A stretch of 64,000 nt of DNA from Byssothecium circinans (taxonomy: Eukaryota; Ascomycota; Dothideomycetes; Pleosporales; Massarinaceae): the NCBI GenBank assembly GCA_010015675.1, contig ML976984.1, positions 118,753 to 182,752 of the forward strand. Direction: 5' to 3'. The notes under the pieces are model-generated. The model was not told the DNA's origin, searched no databases, and saw nothing but the letters and a program-made list of their open reading frames with translations. Within the stretch, counting starts at the first letter, position 1; every line of letters begins with the position of its first letter. Made by a program: the position numbers and the translations under genes. Of the stretch, positions 36,601 to 49,025 are shown in pieces.

Positions 36601-39600
36601 ATACCATGGCATCTAGTATCCAACTCCCCTCAAACTTCAAAGCCCGACTCTTCAGTACAGCTACAATAGTACGCATATGCGTTCGCCCAACGCCGATCTC
36701 ATTGCAAAACTTAGGCTAGACGCGACACACGATGTGTACAGCCGTAGGCTAGCTACCATAGCTACTTCACGCTGAGATGAGATTGTTGACGTTGCTATAA
36801 ATTCTAGAGCTATCATTGTAACTAGTGAAAAGGGCTACGACTTGTCCGTTGCACGGGGGCGGGGGACCTGTTGCGCGTTTGTGTCCTCGATGGGGTGCTG
36901 TAGCTCACAGTAATATGATCAGATGCATAGTAGTCTAGGAGTAATAGGTAATAGTGTGGCTGAAATGTGCGTGGAGGAGAAAACATGATATGTTTCTGTC
37001 GTGTTGTAGTCATCTGTTCAAGCGTGCGGAGCTGGGAGTTTAGAACATGGTGACATGTGGGAATTGCTTCGGTGTGCGGCTTGGGGGTTGAATCGATACG
37101 AGAGGGCTTTGAAGTTTATGATTAGGGCCTGGGCTTGTGGATTGGCTGCTCTCATGAGAGTACACGGATGGGTGGTTAATTGGTTCAAGAAGTGACGTCT
37201 AGGCAATGGGTAAATCGCTGTTGGACTTTTAGTACCAGCGTCATAGCTATGGAAAAGCCTCAACCTGCTCTGATACCGAGGCATTAAACTGCTGAACATG
37301 GCATGCCAGGAACGCTAAACGTTTTGTTTAAAACACGATAAATATCTCTTGAGGTGGCAGACGCAGCGAAGACACGGTAATAGCATTAGGCATCCGACTT
37401 GTAACATGTGGGAGATTGATGGAAGAACTGCACCCCCCCACCGTCGCAGCAGTCATAGAATAAGAATTAAGGCGAAACGCATTTACGCGCGAAAGGACGT
37501 CAATGCATGAATGTTTAAAATTACTCGCATCCAAAGCTGGGTACAGTATGGAGAGAATGGGCATTCTGATACCTCCTCGCTTTCTGATACTCCCTCATCA
37601 CGATCAGACGCCGCCCGCATGACTGTAACAACGCTTCAGATTCCCCATTCAGCGCGTGCATATTGCATGTCGTCGGTTCGTCGCCTGACAATTGACGCTG
37701 AACTTCGATAAGATTGAAGGCTGTGGGGCGATGCGTTTCAAGAAACTGTTATTGAAAACGGGACGGAGAATCAATCGATCAATAACGTCGAGTTTTGCAA
37801 CTCTGCACGTTGCGCCGAGGAGGGAGTAAACGGAGTAATCTGAGGCTTGAGCATGTTCTCGTGTTCGCATTATTGCTAGCGTACCCGTACCGGGGAGGGG
37901 TGTATCGATAGTCGGAGGTTAAACATAGTCCACGCCCCGGAGTTAACACCAACGAGTCATGTCCACGGTCACGGTCCATGTTGCGTGTATTTGCTATCTC
38001 CGCGTATATTAGCCGTAGCCGTACTTCATGGAAATAATGGAGAAATGGAAGGGCATGTCAAATTCCCTATCCCAGCAGGATGCAGAAGATCCCAGGCGGT
38101 GGACCTTTCGGATAACAAATGGAGAATGTGGACCCGAGGGACAAGGCGGAGCTAAATAAATATAGCAATATGCAAAGGGCACATTTCATTATTACAAAAG
38201 AGCGGGCTTGTCAGGTTCGCGCTAGGTGGATACTTCAGTACACGGGTTCCACGTTGCGTGGCGAGAGATTTGACCTTGCCCACATGGTTAATGTTCGGAC
38301 CCGGGCTAACACGGGATAAGCTTTATCGTGTTGTGGACGGCCCACAGCACCAGCATTGTGTTGGGTGCGGGAAGAGAGAAAAGTCCCCGCGTCGCAGTTC
38401 GTGGCCGGTGTGCCAGCCATGAAGAAAGCGAAGAACCACCGGCGAAAATAGATCAGGCCAAATTCACGAGAGCGCTTCGGGGGACATTTTACCCAGTCTA
38501 GACTCTCTCCAGCGTGGTTCGATGTTCAGCGTTGTCAAATCGGAAGCCAGCGTCTCAACTTGAAGAAGGTGGAGCGAAAGCGAGTAAGTTCACCCTCAGA
38601 CCTGCCTGCTTCAGGACTCAGGAGGCTGACTCGCTCGGTCAACGAATTCTTAAGGAGGAATGCGCTCGCACATCGCTCATGTCCGCAACATCACATCTTT
38701 TAGGGTGAGGAAAGGCGACCTGATCGCCGCTCTACCTGTTAGCACAGGCGGTTGATGGGTGGCAGAGAAGAGGTTTGGTTTCGCGCTTGTGGAGTCCAGC
38801 CTGTCTAGGCATGGACAAGCACGCGTGATACCCTGGTCCCAGTTGCAGCCTTCGGCGCTACGGTTGTTTTGAGGTGGTTGGAAAAGCGTTGTGGTGATGG
38901 TGATTGGAAGTTGCATACGCTAGTGAGACCTTGCGATTTTGACGATCCGAGGTCAATTGCAGTAGTGTACCAGACTTTGAGAAACACACATCTCTTGGAC
39001 TGTCATCGGATCTCACTTGGCGCCGCATGTCGTGCTTTTCACAACGAGAAACTATTATGTCATTACAGAATGCGGAGCGGAAAACATGTGGTCGGAAACG
39101 CCGAAAGTGAAGGACTGGCGTTAGGTTATACGGTCTGTAAGCATCGGTACGTGATTTGATGGGATCGCAAGGCAAGCACAACGGTCGCTTGTTATGTAGG
39201 ATTGCAAAAGGCCTGGAGAGGCGTGCATGCGCGTATCCATGCATCGAGTTGCTTCTCCGAGTTCGACTGTCGGCAGACGTTCTCAAAACGCAACCGTCCC
39301 CTGTCCTCCTGACTAACTTGACATGCTCGCGAAATAAGAGTCATCTCTCGCTTCGAGTTGCAAGTAGCGGTCAAATACAATTAAGACGAGGGATATCACA
39401 TATGATCTTCGACTACCTCAAGTCTCAGGCTTCTAGCTGGGTTCTAGTGGAGGAAAAATGTATTGTCTGCTGGCTCGTTCACTGCGGTTCGTACTGAATC
39501 GTACAAAAATCCCGGTGGGGTAATGGGATTGAACCGCTCCCGCAGGTTGTCGTCGTCAGCTGTGTGGTTGCAAGGGGAAGGTCATTGGCGTAGGATTGGA

Positions 39601-41400
39601 ACCTCGCGCGGTTGTACAGTACGCATGCGACAACACCTGTCATGAGTACTGCAGATACACGTATTCATCGGAAGATGTATGCTGTTGACCCTGTGCAGTG
39701 TCGTTCCCATCCGAAACAATAATGCAATTTTGGCGTCCCTTCAGACAGGCCGGATCGATCTGGCCATGAAGGGCAAAGCCGGCTCTCCGGAAACACGGTT
39801 GAGGTGTGAGCATGGGCCAGCAAAAGCAAGCGTGCATGGATGAAACCTTGCTGCTTGGGCGTGCGATCTTACCACGTGAGGGACTTTTCGGCCAAATTAA
39901 TGATCATACTAAGCCCGAAGCCACAAGACCCACTTGCGCCACGGCGACTTTAGACTTGGGTCCGGGGCCCATGTTACCTGAAAAATGTACTGGAGACGCG
40001 TTCCTAGAAGAACGCTGTTAACCCTGGTGTTGCTTATAATGGCGCTCACGATATTTGCGATGAGCTTCACATGTTGGGCGTGTTGAGAGGTGCATCCTGC
40101 GGACACAGCCCGAGTCCCGTCTTGCGCTCGGTTTTGTTGACCTCGCTTGCAGGGGGGCTGAGAAATACCTGCACGAACTTTCAAAGTTTGAGCCCGCATG
40201 TTGCTGTATGCATCTACTTCGAGCAACAGGACTCGGATTATGGTCTCAACGATGATGTTGAGGGGATGGTTGGCTAGGTATGCACTTGGGTGAACTTGAC
40301 GTTAAAAAGAGTATCCTGCGACGGTGCGACTAGAGTAACGGTTCCTGTGAGTCGGGAGCTGGCGTCGTGCTACGATGGAGGCATACAAGCTCCCGTACCC
40401 GCTCGATCGCACGCTTCGTCATAGCAGTAGTGGCATCGATTCCTGAATACCTATCCTAGCTCGGATCGGGAGGGACTGGAAACATCGAAGCTGAAGGGCC
40501 GTGCAAAGGGTTGTCCAGAGGTCAGGATAAGGTTCGAACTTCGGGGCGGATTTTGGGCTGGGACTATCAGAACTCAAATACCAGTGTCCAATCGATGTAC
40601 GCCGTATTTGCTGGCGGACAGATGGCTCCGTGGAAAGCACCACTGGGAGACCAAAGAATGGCGAATCAATGCTGCATAAGCCACGGTTTGACGGATGAGA
40701 CTATTATTATTATTGAGATGTGGTGGTGTTGGCCAGAGCCGGAGCCGTCGGATGTGGGCGGAGCACTCAGCACAGCACCCAGCGCATCCGACCCAGAACA
40801 GACAATGCTGATTCTCCACGATGCGGTTGCATGCTGGACGACGATCCCGTGGCCATAACGCGGCGTATTATTACAAGATTGGTTTTAAGAACAAGCCACG
40901 AGTTTGAAAAGGCAGTTTGCGCGAAGCTCAAACGGGTAATATTCATGACAGACGGTACAGGGAAGAGCAGGCGAAGACTGGGCCATCAGAAGTGCCCGCG
41001 TATGCAGGCAAACGCGGTGAAGGCGGCTTCGCGCCAATGTTGCGGAATTGTAGATGCGTGGTGTACTGTCAGCGAGCGACTCACCATTTCACATACACGA
41101 AGGGCGGACGAGGCGGTGAAGGAGCAGAGAGTTGTATCACGCGTTGAGGACAGGATGCAATTCCTGCAGAGGGATCATAGGAGGGCATTGCCGATATCGT
41201 GGCCACTGTGTCTTCGCGTCCGTGTCCGCTCCCGCTTTTGTCTTTGGGCCGTCTCCAATAGAGGTCGACGCGCACGATGCTTGGGGATTGGCTGACTCTG
41301 GCTGAGCTGTGAAAAGGCTGCTGCATGCTTGTGCTGTCTGCCATCTGAAGTTTCAAGTGCTGGTGTGCGGTGGACAATGATGATTTGTATCTTGTTATTG
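33638..41400. other. Gene-poor region upstream of CON7
   Basis: Almost 8 kb in which I recognise no gene, RNA gene or intact transposon. The first few hundred bases are DBP2 3'-UTR. Frames are all short and lack family features on both strands. It includes an AT-rich island (35080-35760), a 14-base palindrome (34731-34744), and otherwise mixed sequence with no obvious large repeat. Confidence 0.55.
35080..35760. other. AT-rich island, possible degraded repeat
   Basis: Roughly two-thirds A+T by eye, with many TA steps and scattered stop codons in all frames, compared with balanced sequence on both sides. No transposase or reverse-transcriptase motif is readable. CpA and TpG steps are still common, so RIP is not clearly the cause. 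Confidence 0.4.
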
Positions 41401-43146
41401 TTGTAGGAGGAGTTGACGTGTGTTTACGCTCTGTCCGCGCCTTCCCAAGCGTCTTCTTAGTCTCGCGGCCATGCCCTGTTTAATCTAGCGTTAGGCTAGC
41501 TATCAGCCTCATCCATCACTTCATCAAATTCATCAACAGCATCACGACAGCATGTGCGTGTCATCACCGTGGCCGTATCGCACGGAGCAATCACCCTCCT
41601 GCTGCATGGGGAGCGGTGACGGCGAGTTGGCGCCTGTAAACAGAAAGCCTTAGTCAGCCAGTGGTCCCTGCCGTGCCTGCCCTCCTGCCTCCTGCCTTTT
41701 TACCTCGGGCTGCGCTAGCGAGCTTTCCTTCCCTCGCCACCATCAACCCGCGCCTTCCCGACTTTGTCGCTAGGCTACATCGCGAATCTCTCCCATCTCT
41801 TCACACGTCCATACTGCACGATTCCACTAGCTCGCGCGCCTCAACTCAACCTCGCCTCTCGACACCACCGCGAGAGCTGTGCAGCATAATATCAACGACG
41901 CGTCGCAGCACACGTGCGACCGCCGCCGCCGCCAGCAGCAGCAGCAGAGCAGAGCAGCAGCCCAAGACCACACAACGCAGGCTTTTCACTTTTACCTGCC
42001 CAGCGCGTCTGTCTGCCTGTCTGCCTCTGCCCCCAATCCATTGTTTCGACCCTCGAGCGGAAAAGCGGCCGCGCAAAGGGCTGATCAGCAGTGGACACTC
42101 GGCATCTCGGCGCACAAGAAGAATTGAGCACTGAGCAGCAAGAGAGTGCAGGGAAGCTCAGAACATCGCAAGTGGAGTGCGTGAAACCTAAAACCCACTA
42201 CACCGACAACGGGCCGACTTCTGCGCTGCCCACCCCCCCCCAAAGAAAAAAAAAAGCTCAGCAGTTTCCTGCGGTCTCCTGCGCGCACATCAACGCTGCC
42301 GTCAGCCCAGGCCTACCACAGCCCGACCATCTCCCCGCCAAAGCTGCTCTCGACGTCGACCCTGGCTCAACGCCTGGCGCCCAGCTAGCGCGTTCCCAAT
42401 AACAGCACGTCTCCCATCAGCACGGCTCGCTTCTCCCGATCGCAGCATCCTGATCCCTGGTCGACATTGTTGGCGTCGTCGTCAGGTCCGCACGTACCGT
42501 GGGTCTCGGTAGAAGATTACTTCATAGAGCGTGCTAAGTCAGCTTGGGAAAAGCCGCGAGCCCCCTCCTTCCGACTCTCTTCATCTCACCCGATCAAGCT
42601 ACCTCCACTGCGCTTCTGCTAGCTGCAGCCCTTGCCCTCTAGTCAAGGCCATCTGCCCCCAGTGCGAGCTCACTCACCGCTAGCACTACTCGTGCTACCA
42701 CTTTGTTCCACCTCACTTGCCTTGAGCCAGCCTCTCCGCGATTCGAGAGGCCCCAAGTCTTCTCCACTCCTACTAGTCTTGCGCCGCCACCGTCCGGTTG
42801 GCCTCGAGCTTGCGTCTTCCGTGCATTATCTGCCGAACCGCTTGTCCCTCTCACTGGGTGTACTGGAAGACAGTCCGCTGCAAATCATCCGCGTTTAAGG
42901 TCCACGCTATCGCGTCCTCTCGACGTTGCCATTCTCCGGTCCTCTGGCTGTGCGTCACCCTTGGTCGCTTCCATCCATCCGCGTCCTAGCTTCCTGTCTT
43001 TCTGTGTCCGTGGCAAATCATTCTGCGACGGTTGACAAACCGTCAATATCTCTGCCGCCATTCCCTTCCCCGACCGCGCGCAACCAACCTAGGCTCTCTT
43101 AAGTTGACGTGCAACTGAGGCTTCAAAGCACTACGCACTACAGTCT
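41401..43146 (+). promoter_or_regulatory. Presumed long promoter and 5' leader of CON7
   Basis: Pyrimidine-rich and GC-rich sequence over 1.7 kb before the CON7 ATG. It includes a CCG/CAG triplet run (41920-41960), a C9 run next to an A-rich run (42231-42255), and several short upstream ATG frames. Transcript start and any leader introns cannot be fixed from sequence. Confidence 0.45.
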
Positions 43147-44706
43147 ATGGACAGTCGACAATCCGAGTACTCGCAGTCAGGTTTGCAACAACCCTACCCA
43201 TCTTTCCCCAAGACGCCTTCTGAGGACTCCTCTGCAGATCAAGCATCTGCTGCGCAATATCCTCAAGGACAAGATCCGCGAGCTCAAAACTTCTCTGCCT
43301 CCGCTACCCCGACCTCCGAATACGCCATCAATCCCTCCTCTGCCCGATCAGGGTCGTTTCCGGAGTACCTCCAACGTTCGTACCAACCCGGCGCTCAAGC
43401 AGCAGCAGCTGGAGGTATGGCGCAACCACAGAGTCCGTCACTACCACTTCACGATGGCTCAAACAATGACCATCACCAATCCGAGCTTAAGTCTGACTCC
43501 GATGTACCCATAGATCCTTCAATCGCCGCAGCTACGAGTCCGACATACCCTCAACACCAGCAGTACTCGCCGTACACGCCGCACCACGATATGCAACACT
43601 ATCCTGGCCAGCCTCACACTCCAATCTATGCCTCGAGACCAGAGTGGGCTGGCCAATATCCCCAACCGGGAGTGCATTACGGCCACCCTGCAACCTCTGG
43701 ACCGCCCGCACCCGCGATGGTGTCTCCAATTCAACGACCTCCGACGGTAGGTGGACCCCCCCACACACCGGGTCGCGTAATCTACGTGAGCGAACCTATG
43801 CGCCCACATTGCAGATATTTTGTCATTATGTATATATACTAGAAAGACGCGAAACTAACACGTCTTCACAGGGCGGCCACCCATTGTCAACGGTTTATTC
43901 CTTTGTCCCCATACCCGGTGCGCAGCAACATAAGAGGCCGCGACGGCGTTACGAAGAAATCGAGCGCATGTACAAATGCGGCTGGAACGGCTGCGAAAAG
44001 GCATATGGCACACTGAACCATTTGAACGCGCACGTTACGATGCAGTCACACGGCCAGAAGCGTACACCAGAAGGTATGTTTATTCTAGTTGTTCCGGTTC
44101 GGTTCGGGTCGCGTCAAGTGTCAGTTCCTGCGAAGGAGCCGCGCTAAGCTAGCATATACGATCGGTGTTGGTGCTGCGCCTATTTTACGGTACTCCCACT
44201 GGGGTGGATAGCCTCAGATGACGGAGGCTAGCACTGATTACCCTTGCCTTACTATCTTGGCACGCCTCTTAATATACGTATTATAAGACGCTAACTTTAC
44301 CACACCAGAGTTCAAAGAAATCCGCAAAGAATGGAAAGCAAAGAAGAAGGAGGAGGATGCCGCGCGCAAAGCCGAGGAAGACCGGCACCGAGCTGCTGCC
44401 GAACAAAACCGCGCCGCGCACGAGAACGGCGGCGAAGCTCCAGTCTACGGCCAGATGCGACAAGCAGTCGGCGTGCCTGGGCAAGCGCCTGGTCATCCCC
44501 AACTCCCTCCGATCGGTTATCAACCGGCTGCCTCTGGCAACACTTCGGGTCCTCAGTACGGGACGCAGAGCCCAGGGCTTGCAGAGGGCATGGCTCAGTA
44601 TACTACCCCCACTAGCAATGCCTACAACAGCCCGAATAGTAACAGCAGCAGTTACCCGCAGTCGCCCTACGGCTCGAACCCGCAAATGTACCAGCAAGGC
44701 CATTAG
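43147..44706 (+). CDS. con7: C2H2 zinc-finger regulator CON7
   Basis: About 412 residues with exons 43147-43785, 43872-44073 and 44309-44706. The first donor could instead be at 43777 (three codons shorter); GTGAGC at 43786 is the better consensus. The N-terminal 210 residues are a Gln/Pro/Ser/Tyr-rich, probably disordered activation region. The core reads YSFVPIPGAQQHKRPRRRYEEI, then a single C2H2 finger CGWNGCEKAYGTLNHLNAHV ending in a spaced histidine (TMQSHGQK), then a charged helix FKEIRKEWKAKKKEED. This core is diagnostic for Con7, a regulator of conidiation and infection-related development in Magnaporthe and other fungi. The tail is Gln/Asn/Ser/Pro-rich. Very large intergenic regions surround it. 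Confidence 0.93.
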
Positions 44707-47700
44707 TTCTGACTCCGGGTCGGACTAATCTGCTGTCACAGCGCGACAGGCTGAAGTCTTAGCAGCGGATGCAACTCAGACAAATCCCCACCCCCTATCC
44801 ACGAATGCATCAAAAGTCTCCAACTACTTGTCTCGCCTAGAAAAAGCTTCAAATCTTAACGACTTTTCCTACGGAGGATCTCTGCGTCACTGTCAAGGTA
44901 GCATAGGAAAGGGTTTATGCATTTTTAGCTCTGTTTCGGCCTGCATTTTCAGCGGGGCGGCGGCTGTGTGTTTCTTCGCGGTGTTCACGGTACTTCGGAA
45001 AGGCAATGTTTTTGGAATGGCGACATGAGCAGTTTTCTCCCTTTTACTTCGGGCGGTTCGGTCACGGACTGCATATACTACACGGAGCGCCTGGTGAGAC
45101 GTGGGCGAGCAAAAGGAAGAGTTGTCTTGGGTGTTCAAGGCCCGAGTCCTCCGAATTCTTACTTATTATGGCGTTTGTTTCTCCTTTCATCCTCCCTTTT
45201 CACCCCTTTCAATCGGGCTCTGGCCATTAGACATGATGCATTGCGCGCAAACCGGCACAAAATGGCGGGATCCTACTCTGAAACAATTGTATGCTACTAC
45301 TCAACTTCCCGCTTTCTCCCAACCTGTTCTTGGAGCCACCCCGCCTGCACATATTATCTGCTTCTGCTTTCAGATGGACGCACGCATGATGCGACCTTTT
45401 TCACTTTCTTGTTACTTTGCTAACCCCACTGTACAGTAGCAGTAGCAATGGAGTAATACATTCTGGATGAAAGGACGAGAAGAAGCAACCGTGCACTGTG
45501 CTTTGCTTTGTATTCTGCAAAACATGACTCTTCTCTTCGCAAGGACCTGCTTGATTTGGGCGCGCACGCTGTGTGTAAGCAATGTACGACGTGTGATGAT
45601 GATCCCTGCCCGTCACATCTTATCTTCTTTTTCCATTTTGTGGTTTCAGGCTTTTCAGCAACGTGGAACGATTCATGGCCAGAGGAAAGGTTACCTACCT
45701 CGAGGCTGGGGAATTCTCGTTTTTATGTGTATCGTTGATGCTACGTGGATCGTGTACTGATTGGGCGGCCTAGGCTGGTTGAATGAGTGGAATGTGTGGG
45801 TGGGTGTGTTGCGCGTTTCTTGATGTTGTTCACCGATCATGAGAGGCTTGTTGTGGTGGTGGAGTGGCAGAGTCTCGTTGAGATATTCCAGACCTCTTAT
45901 CTCCTAGTCCACCACCGTGCTAGGCTAGGCTGGGTGCCGTGGAAAATTTTGTATCCGTTGTGTCTGTTGTGTCAAGAAGGTAATTTGTTTTATGTTGATT
46001 GATCGACTTGTTGTGCAAGTTGGTATTATTGTGGTGTTGTATCAGATCCGCGTACAGACGGGACGGGTAGAATACTGTACGTGGCATGTTGATGCTACCG
46101 CAGATCGCGATGCGATGGAAGGGATTGGTGACATGCAACGCATTGCTTTCCCTTCCTTCCCCAGTGTCATGTTCTCTTCAGTTGAAGCTCTGTTTTAAAG
46201 GGACTTTCGGCGCGGAACTCAAATCAAATCACGATAAGAACAATATTACAATGTATTAAGTTAATAGCATCACCTATTATATTATAACCATCATCATTAA
46301 GTTAAGAAGAAGAAAATATTCTCGACGATATGCATGGACGTATGCATGTGGGGGTAGCCAGCATACACATGGATCATAACAACCCGCGAATATCAATTGA
46401 CCACTCAGCGACTACCTGGAATACGAGGAAGCGCACGGGACGTCGCACCCATGCATGCATGTTTTCGACATCACCGATTTTCTTCCCTTGCACCTTGCTC
46501 TTTTCACCTCGCCTCGCCACAGCTGCCATGCTTACATTACATGACATTATTACCCCGTCTAATCGCCCATGCTCATGTCGTTGCATCATCGGTCGACGGG
46601 AGGCAAAACACGGTCGGTCGGTGATGGATGCTGCTTGCTGCGCATGGATCAATTTTTTTCCCTTCGTACCGTACCCGCTTCGGTTGGGTATTGATACAGT
46701 GCTGCACCATGCAGCGAGCGTCATCATGGCGGTGGCACGTTTAATTCGCACTGTGCTCGCACACACCTCAGGCTTGGGGCTTATTCCCGCTGGCTCTCAG
46801 TGCGTGTGCCGTCCTGGACAGTGGGCGCCGGGCGGGATCTTTGAAATGTACAGAATGTTACACGGCTTGAGGAACCCTTCTGATATTGTCAACTTTAGAC
46901 AAGGACCTCATGGCATGGGCAAGTGGTGTAGGGATGTGGCTTGAGGATTGGGCGGGCTTTTTCAGTACAGCACATGGGAGAGCTCTGTATCGCAGCATGC
47001 ATGCAAGTGCAGGACAAAAGTCCACGATGTGGGACAGAGAGCGCGTCGTGGGGATTCGCGATTGGATTGGCTTCAAGTCATTCCTCTCTTTCGCATGCTT
47101 GCATACCGATTCATGCCTTCGGTCATGCGCCTCGTTCAATATTTCCCCCATTTTCTCGTCCGCCATGCCAGGATCACATGCAGATTTTTCTTTCCCTCTC
47201 TCTGGAGCGTCATCCATCTTGGTCATCTTGAGTGGGACTGGGCGGTGTTATCCGAGGTCGCATTATTGGCATGGAAGACGCCGGTTGGGGAAGGAGTGGG
47301 GTTGATGTCAATATCGTGTGCGTCTTCAGGGAAACCCGGGTACGAAATCCGGCAGTACATGTAGTGACGTGTATTTGTAAGAATAGAATAGACAGAAGGT
47401 GGAACCGGGTGCAGCAGCCCTCGATCGCAGGCAAAGGGTATTATTACAGTATTATGCAGATACGCAGGCAGTGTGATATCGAAATTTTAGGTTTTGATAT
47501 TGCATCTGATATAGACGTTGGACTAAGATCTGGGAGTTGGGAAGGCTGCGATGCGAGATCGACGTCTAGCGGCTCATCGCTTCAGATGGACCGCCATTTT
47601 TGACGTCGGTACCCAGACTACCCTCGTCTACGATGGGCGTTTTCGCTCCAAGTGTCTTGGACCGATTCGAACCGAAGGGTTGGACAGCCTATACAGGGCT

Positions 47701-49025
47701 TCAGGGAAGCGAACATGTCGGGCAGCAAGCAAGCAACGGCCAGGCGATCTGACGGCGGAAACTAGCAGCGTCGGCACATGCGCGTAGCCTAGACCAGGCA
47801 GAGGCGTGGACCACGGGAGTTGGCGTGTTGCACAGCATGAGATGAGGATTCAGCCGCGTGTAGGAGTACCGGCACGCTTGGCTGTGATGCCATCGGTAAG
47901 CCGTTGAGCGAGATGCTGCATGCATACAATAATACAGTACAGCATCTACGCACACACTCCAGACGGGATGATATGGCAACGCGGACCGAACGGAGCACAG
48001 CTTCGGTTTCGCGACATTTGACGGCAGCAAAAGAGATGCAAGTCACTGGCCTACGCTGTAACAATAACGCAGCTTACCACCTCGCCCGTGCTACAGGATA
48101 CAGCATACGGCCTACAGCATCCATGGCAACCTCCAGTGACTTGTCTGTTCAACGACACACACAACGTCTGCTTTCTCCCCACAGCGCGACCTCCCACCAC
48201 GCCGCAAAAAAAAAGAAGGCCATGATCGACCGTGGTCCCTCGCACCAGGGCTTCGCTACAGCAAAAAATAAAAAAAACAAGACCACGACACCACCAGCCT
48301 GTTTCATGCGTGTCGCCTCAGAACCACGCTCACGGAACGTTTGTGTCCGACGGTAATCAAGCCAGGCGTTCGATCCCGCCACGTTGGCTAAAGGATGACT
48401 TGACTGCTTTGTCCTCTAGGCTTCGGGTGCCCAGCTGACCTGACCTGACCTGACCTGACCTGACCCTACTAGACCCGTACGGTATTGGTCTAGCACATCC
48501 TCAACTCCCCGGTCTGGTGTTGGTGCTGGTGCTGGTCATGTCTCTCCCACGCCGCCCATGGGCATGATGTCTTGCGCTAGCCTCGCACGCCTTACAGTAG
48601 AGGAAAATCTCCCGCCGCGATCAAGAAAAAGGCCCCTGGTCCGTTTGCCTGATTCCCAGTAGCCCGGCGCAGGCCCTGGCTGTCCTTGAGGCCTTGATGC
48701 CGGGCCGGTGTCGACGGATCCTGATGGCGGACTGCACCGTAATTGAGGGTGTGGAGTGGGTTTAGGGTGAAGTGATCTCCCTAGTTTTTTAAGACTATGT
48801 GATAGTCTGGAATAGCGTCGATGCTTTAGTGTACATATGTTAGTCCGTGGGTTCTATTTCGGACGGTTTGACGTCTGGGTTGAAATGTCGTTCCCGACAC
48901 CTTCGGCAGGTCTACGGGCCGGTGACGCGCTCATCCCTGCCGAGGCTGGGCTGTAACCTTTTTTTTTTGACGGCCGACCTCCTGTAACCAGAAATCAATA
49001 CAAGAAGTATTCCTCACGCCTCCTC
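44707..49025. other. 4.3-kb gap downstream of CON7
   Basis: No gene is recognised. The first several hundred bases are probably CON7 3'-UTR. ATGCAT-type words recur (46330-46345, 46452-46461, 46997-47005), and a CTGAC pentamer array lies at 48435. Frames here lack start context, splice-compatible partners and family features. Confidence 0.5.
48435..48464 (+). repeat. CTGAC pentanucleotide repeat, six copies
   Basis: Six exact head-to-tail copies of CTGAC, 30 bases, in non-coding DNA about 560 bases before the PPR gene. A simple microsatellite. Confidence 0.95.

Noticed and set aside
39520..39560. tRNA B-box-like word GGTTCAATCCC on the minus strand
   Set aside because: The flanking bases do not form a T-stem and no matching acceptor, D or anticodon arms could be folded.
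40720..41295. 191-codon open frame on the plus strand
   Set aside because: Composition is Arg/Cys-rich and irregular as in random frames, with no motif, no start context and no splice partner.
41661..42134. 157-codon open frame before CON7
   Set aside because: Derived from pyrimidine-rich and triplet-repeat sequence of the presumed CON7 leader; the amino acids are Ala/Pro/Ser/Arg repeats without structure.
46330..46944. 204-codon open frame downstream of CON7
   Set aside because: Overlapped by equally long antisense frames, with Cys/His/Met-rich random composition and no family resemblance.
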